Shown here: positions 47,445-47,674 of the stretch, one piece after another
Position numbering within the stretch: the first letter of the stretch is position 1
Layout: each line of letters starts with the position of its first letter
Source: Pseudomonadota bacterium
GTDB taxonomy: Bacteria; Pseudomonadota; Gammaproteobacteria; Steroidobacterales; SZUA-146
Length of the DNA: 47,674 nucleotides
Direction: 5' to 3'
Assembly: GCA_039028935.1 (NCBI GenBank)
Contig: JBCCHD010000027.1
Location: forward strand, 1 to 47,674
The notes under the pieces: generated by a model
Databases searched by the model: none
Told to the model about the DNA's origin: nothing
The model's input: only the letters and a program-made list of their open reading frames with translations
Made by a program: the position numbers and the translations under genes

Positions 47445-47642
47445 ATGGCCAAAAAGAAGCGGCCGCCTCGCTTGAGCGGGCCGCGAAATACACTTCACAA
47501 CCATCCGCTGTTACGTAAAGGCGGCCAACATCAAACCAGCACCAAAGCCAAACGACGTTTGGACAAGGTCAACCTGAAACGGGAGTGGCCACAGGTAAAG
47601 ACACCCTCTTTACCTGTGGCCATTTTCGTTGACGGCCACTGA
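47445..47642 (+). CDS. Small basic protein on a predicted nonstop mRNA; candidate ribosome-rescue factor
   Basis: A 65-codon frame with AAGGAG seven bases before ATG 47445. The protein is strongly basic (about a quarter Lys or Arg), with KKKRPPR near the start, HNHPLLRKGGQHQTS in the middle (GGQ at 26-28) and KAKRRLDKVNLKREW after it. Codons 48-59 lie in a perfect inverted repeat followed by TTTT, upstream of the only stop codon (47640-47642). If this is an active terminator, most mRNA would lack a stop and be a tmRNA substrate, as for arfA in E. coli and brfA in Bacillus. The sequence does not resemble ArfA's GKGSY block. Function is inferred from layout only. Confidence 0.75.
   Translation: MAKKKRPPRLSGPRNTLHNHPLLRKGGQHQTSTKAKRRLDKVNLKREWPQVKTPSLPVAIFVDGH
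47586..47626 (+). terminator. Intrinsic terminator inside the coding sequence of the 65-codon gene
   Basis: Left arm 47586-47600 and right arm 47608-47622 pair perfectly over 15 bp with a 7-base loop (ACACCCT), followed by TTTT (47623-47626). The stem starts at Trp48 and ends at Ile60, 17 bases before the TGA stop. It is the strongest stem-loop I see in the window after the ahcY terminator, and no gene follows it before the window ends. Confidence 0.85.
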
Positions 47643-47674
47643 CCCAATACCGGGCATTCGTCCTTATTACCCGG

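Overview
The window reads as chromosomal core DNA of a free-living gammaproteobacterium. It carries lpt/kds lipopolysaccharide genes, a bc1 complex, sspA, the rpoN-hpf-ptsN-rapZ-npr order known from Escherichia coli, and no mobile element. Base composition is moderately GC-rich and codon use looks even throughout. The mix of features (classic Enzyme I plus mgtE after npr, thiD-thiE-hemL, cytochrome b with a PVWY Qo motif) suggests a deep-branching marine or soil lineage, of the Xanthomonadales/Chromatiales/Woeseiales kind, rather than an enteric; I cannot name the genus.

Layout. 1-3446 (minus): petA-petB-petC (ubiquinol-cytochrome c reductase), then sspA, cut by the window edge. 3767-4840 (plus): degS. 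4921-6489 (minus): ibaG and murA. 6649-12728 (plus): yrbG-kdsD-kdsC-lptC-lptA-lptB-rpoN, i.e. Kdo synthesis, the LPS transport bridge and sigma-54. 12747-17950 (plus): hpf, ptsN, rapZ, npr, a GAF-less Enzyme I and mgtE, a regulatory phosphotransfer system with no sugar permease. 18056-21925: a patatin-like lipase (minus), a secreted Bcp-type peroxiredoxin (plus), and a VWA/MoxR pair (minus). 22088-27972 (minus): tkt-gap-pgk-pyk. 28164-30737 (plus): metK and ahcY, closed by a strong terminator. 30901-33475 (minus): a DUF1800/DUF1501 export pair. 33656-36191 (plus): a membrane protein, cpdA and a TraB/GumN lipoprotein. 36299-36466 (minus): rubredoxin. 36551-39262 (plus): thiD-thiE-hemL. 39345-47642: a small membrane protein, a LON-domain protein with an unknown partner, mpl, rnd, a cysteine synthase, a metallo-beta-lactamase-fold lipoprotein with a small unknown partner, a DUF1272 pseudogene and a 65-codon basic-protein gene.

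The most interesting object is the last gene (47445-47642). A perfect 15-bp stem with a 7-nt loop followed by TTTT lies inside its coding sequence, upstream of its only in-frame stop codon. An intrinsic terminator placed this way should yield a nonstop mRNA. That is the arrangement by which ArfA- and BrfA-type ribosome-rescue factors are held off by trans-translation. The encoded protein is short and strongly basic, has a GGQ tripeptide, and does not look like ArfA. I propose it as a candidate unrecognised ribosome-rescue factor or another tmRNA-controlled protein. This is inference from gene architecture only.

Other points worth checking: the mlaFEDCB block that sits between yrbG and ibaG in E. 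coli is absent here; several genes in 33.6-36.6 kb have -10-like hexamers placed as if for leaderless transcripts; and an unknown small secreted protein is paired with the metallo-beta-lactamase-fold lipoprotein.
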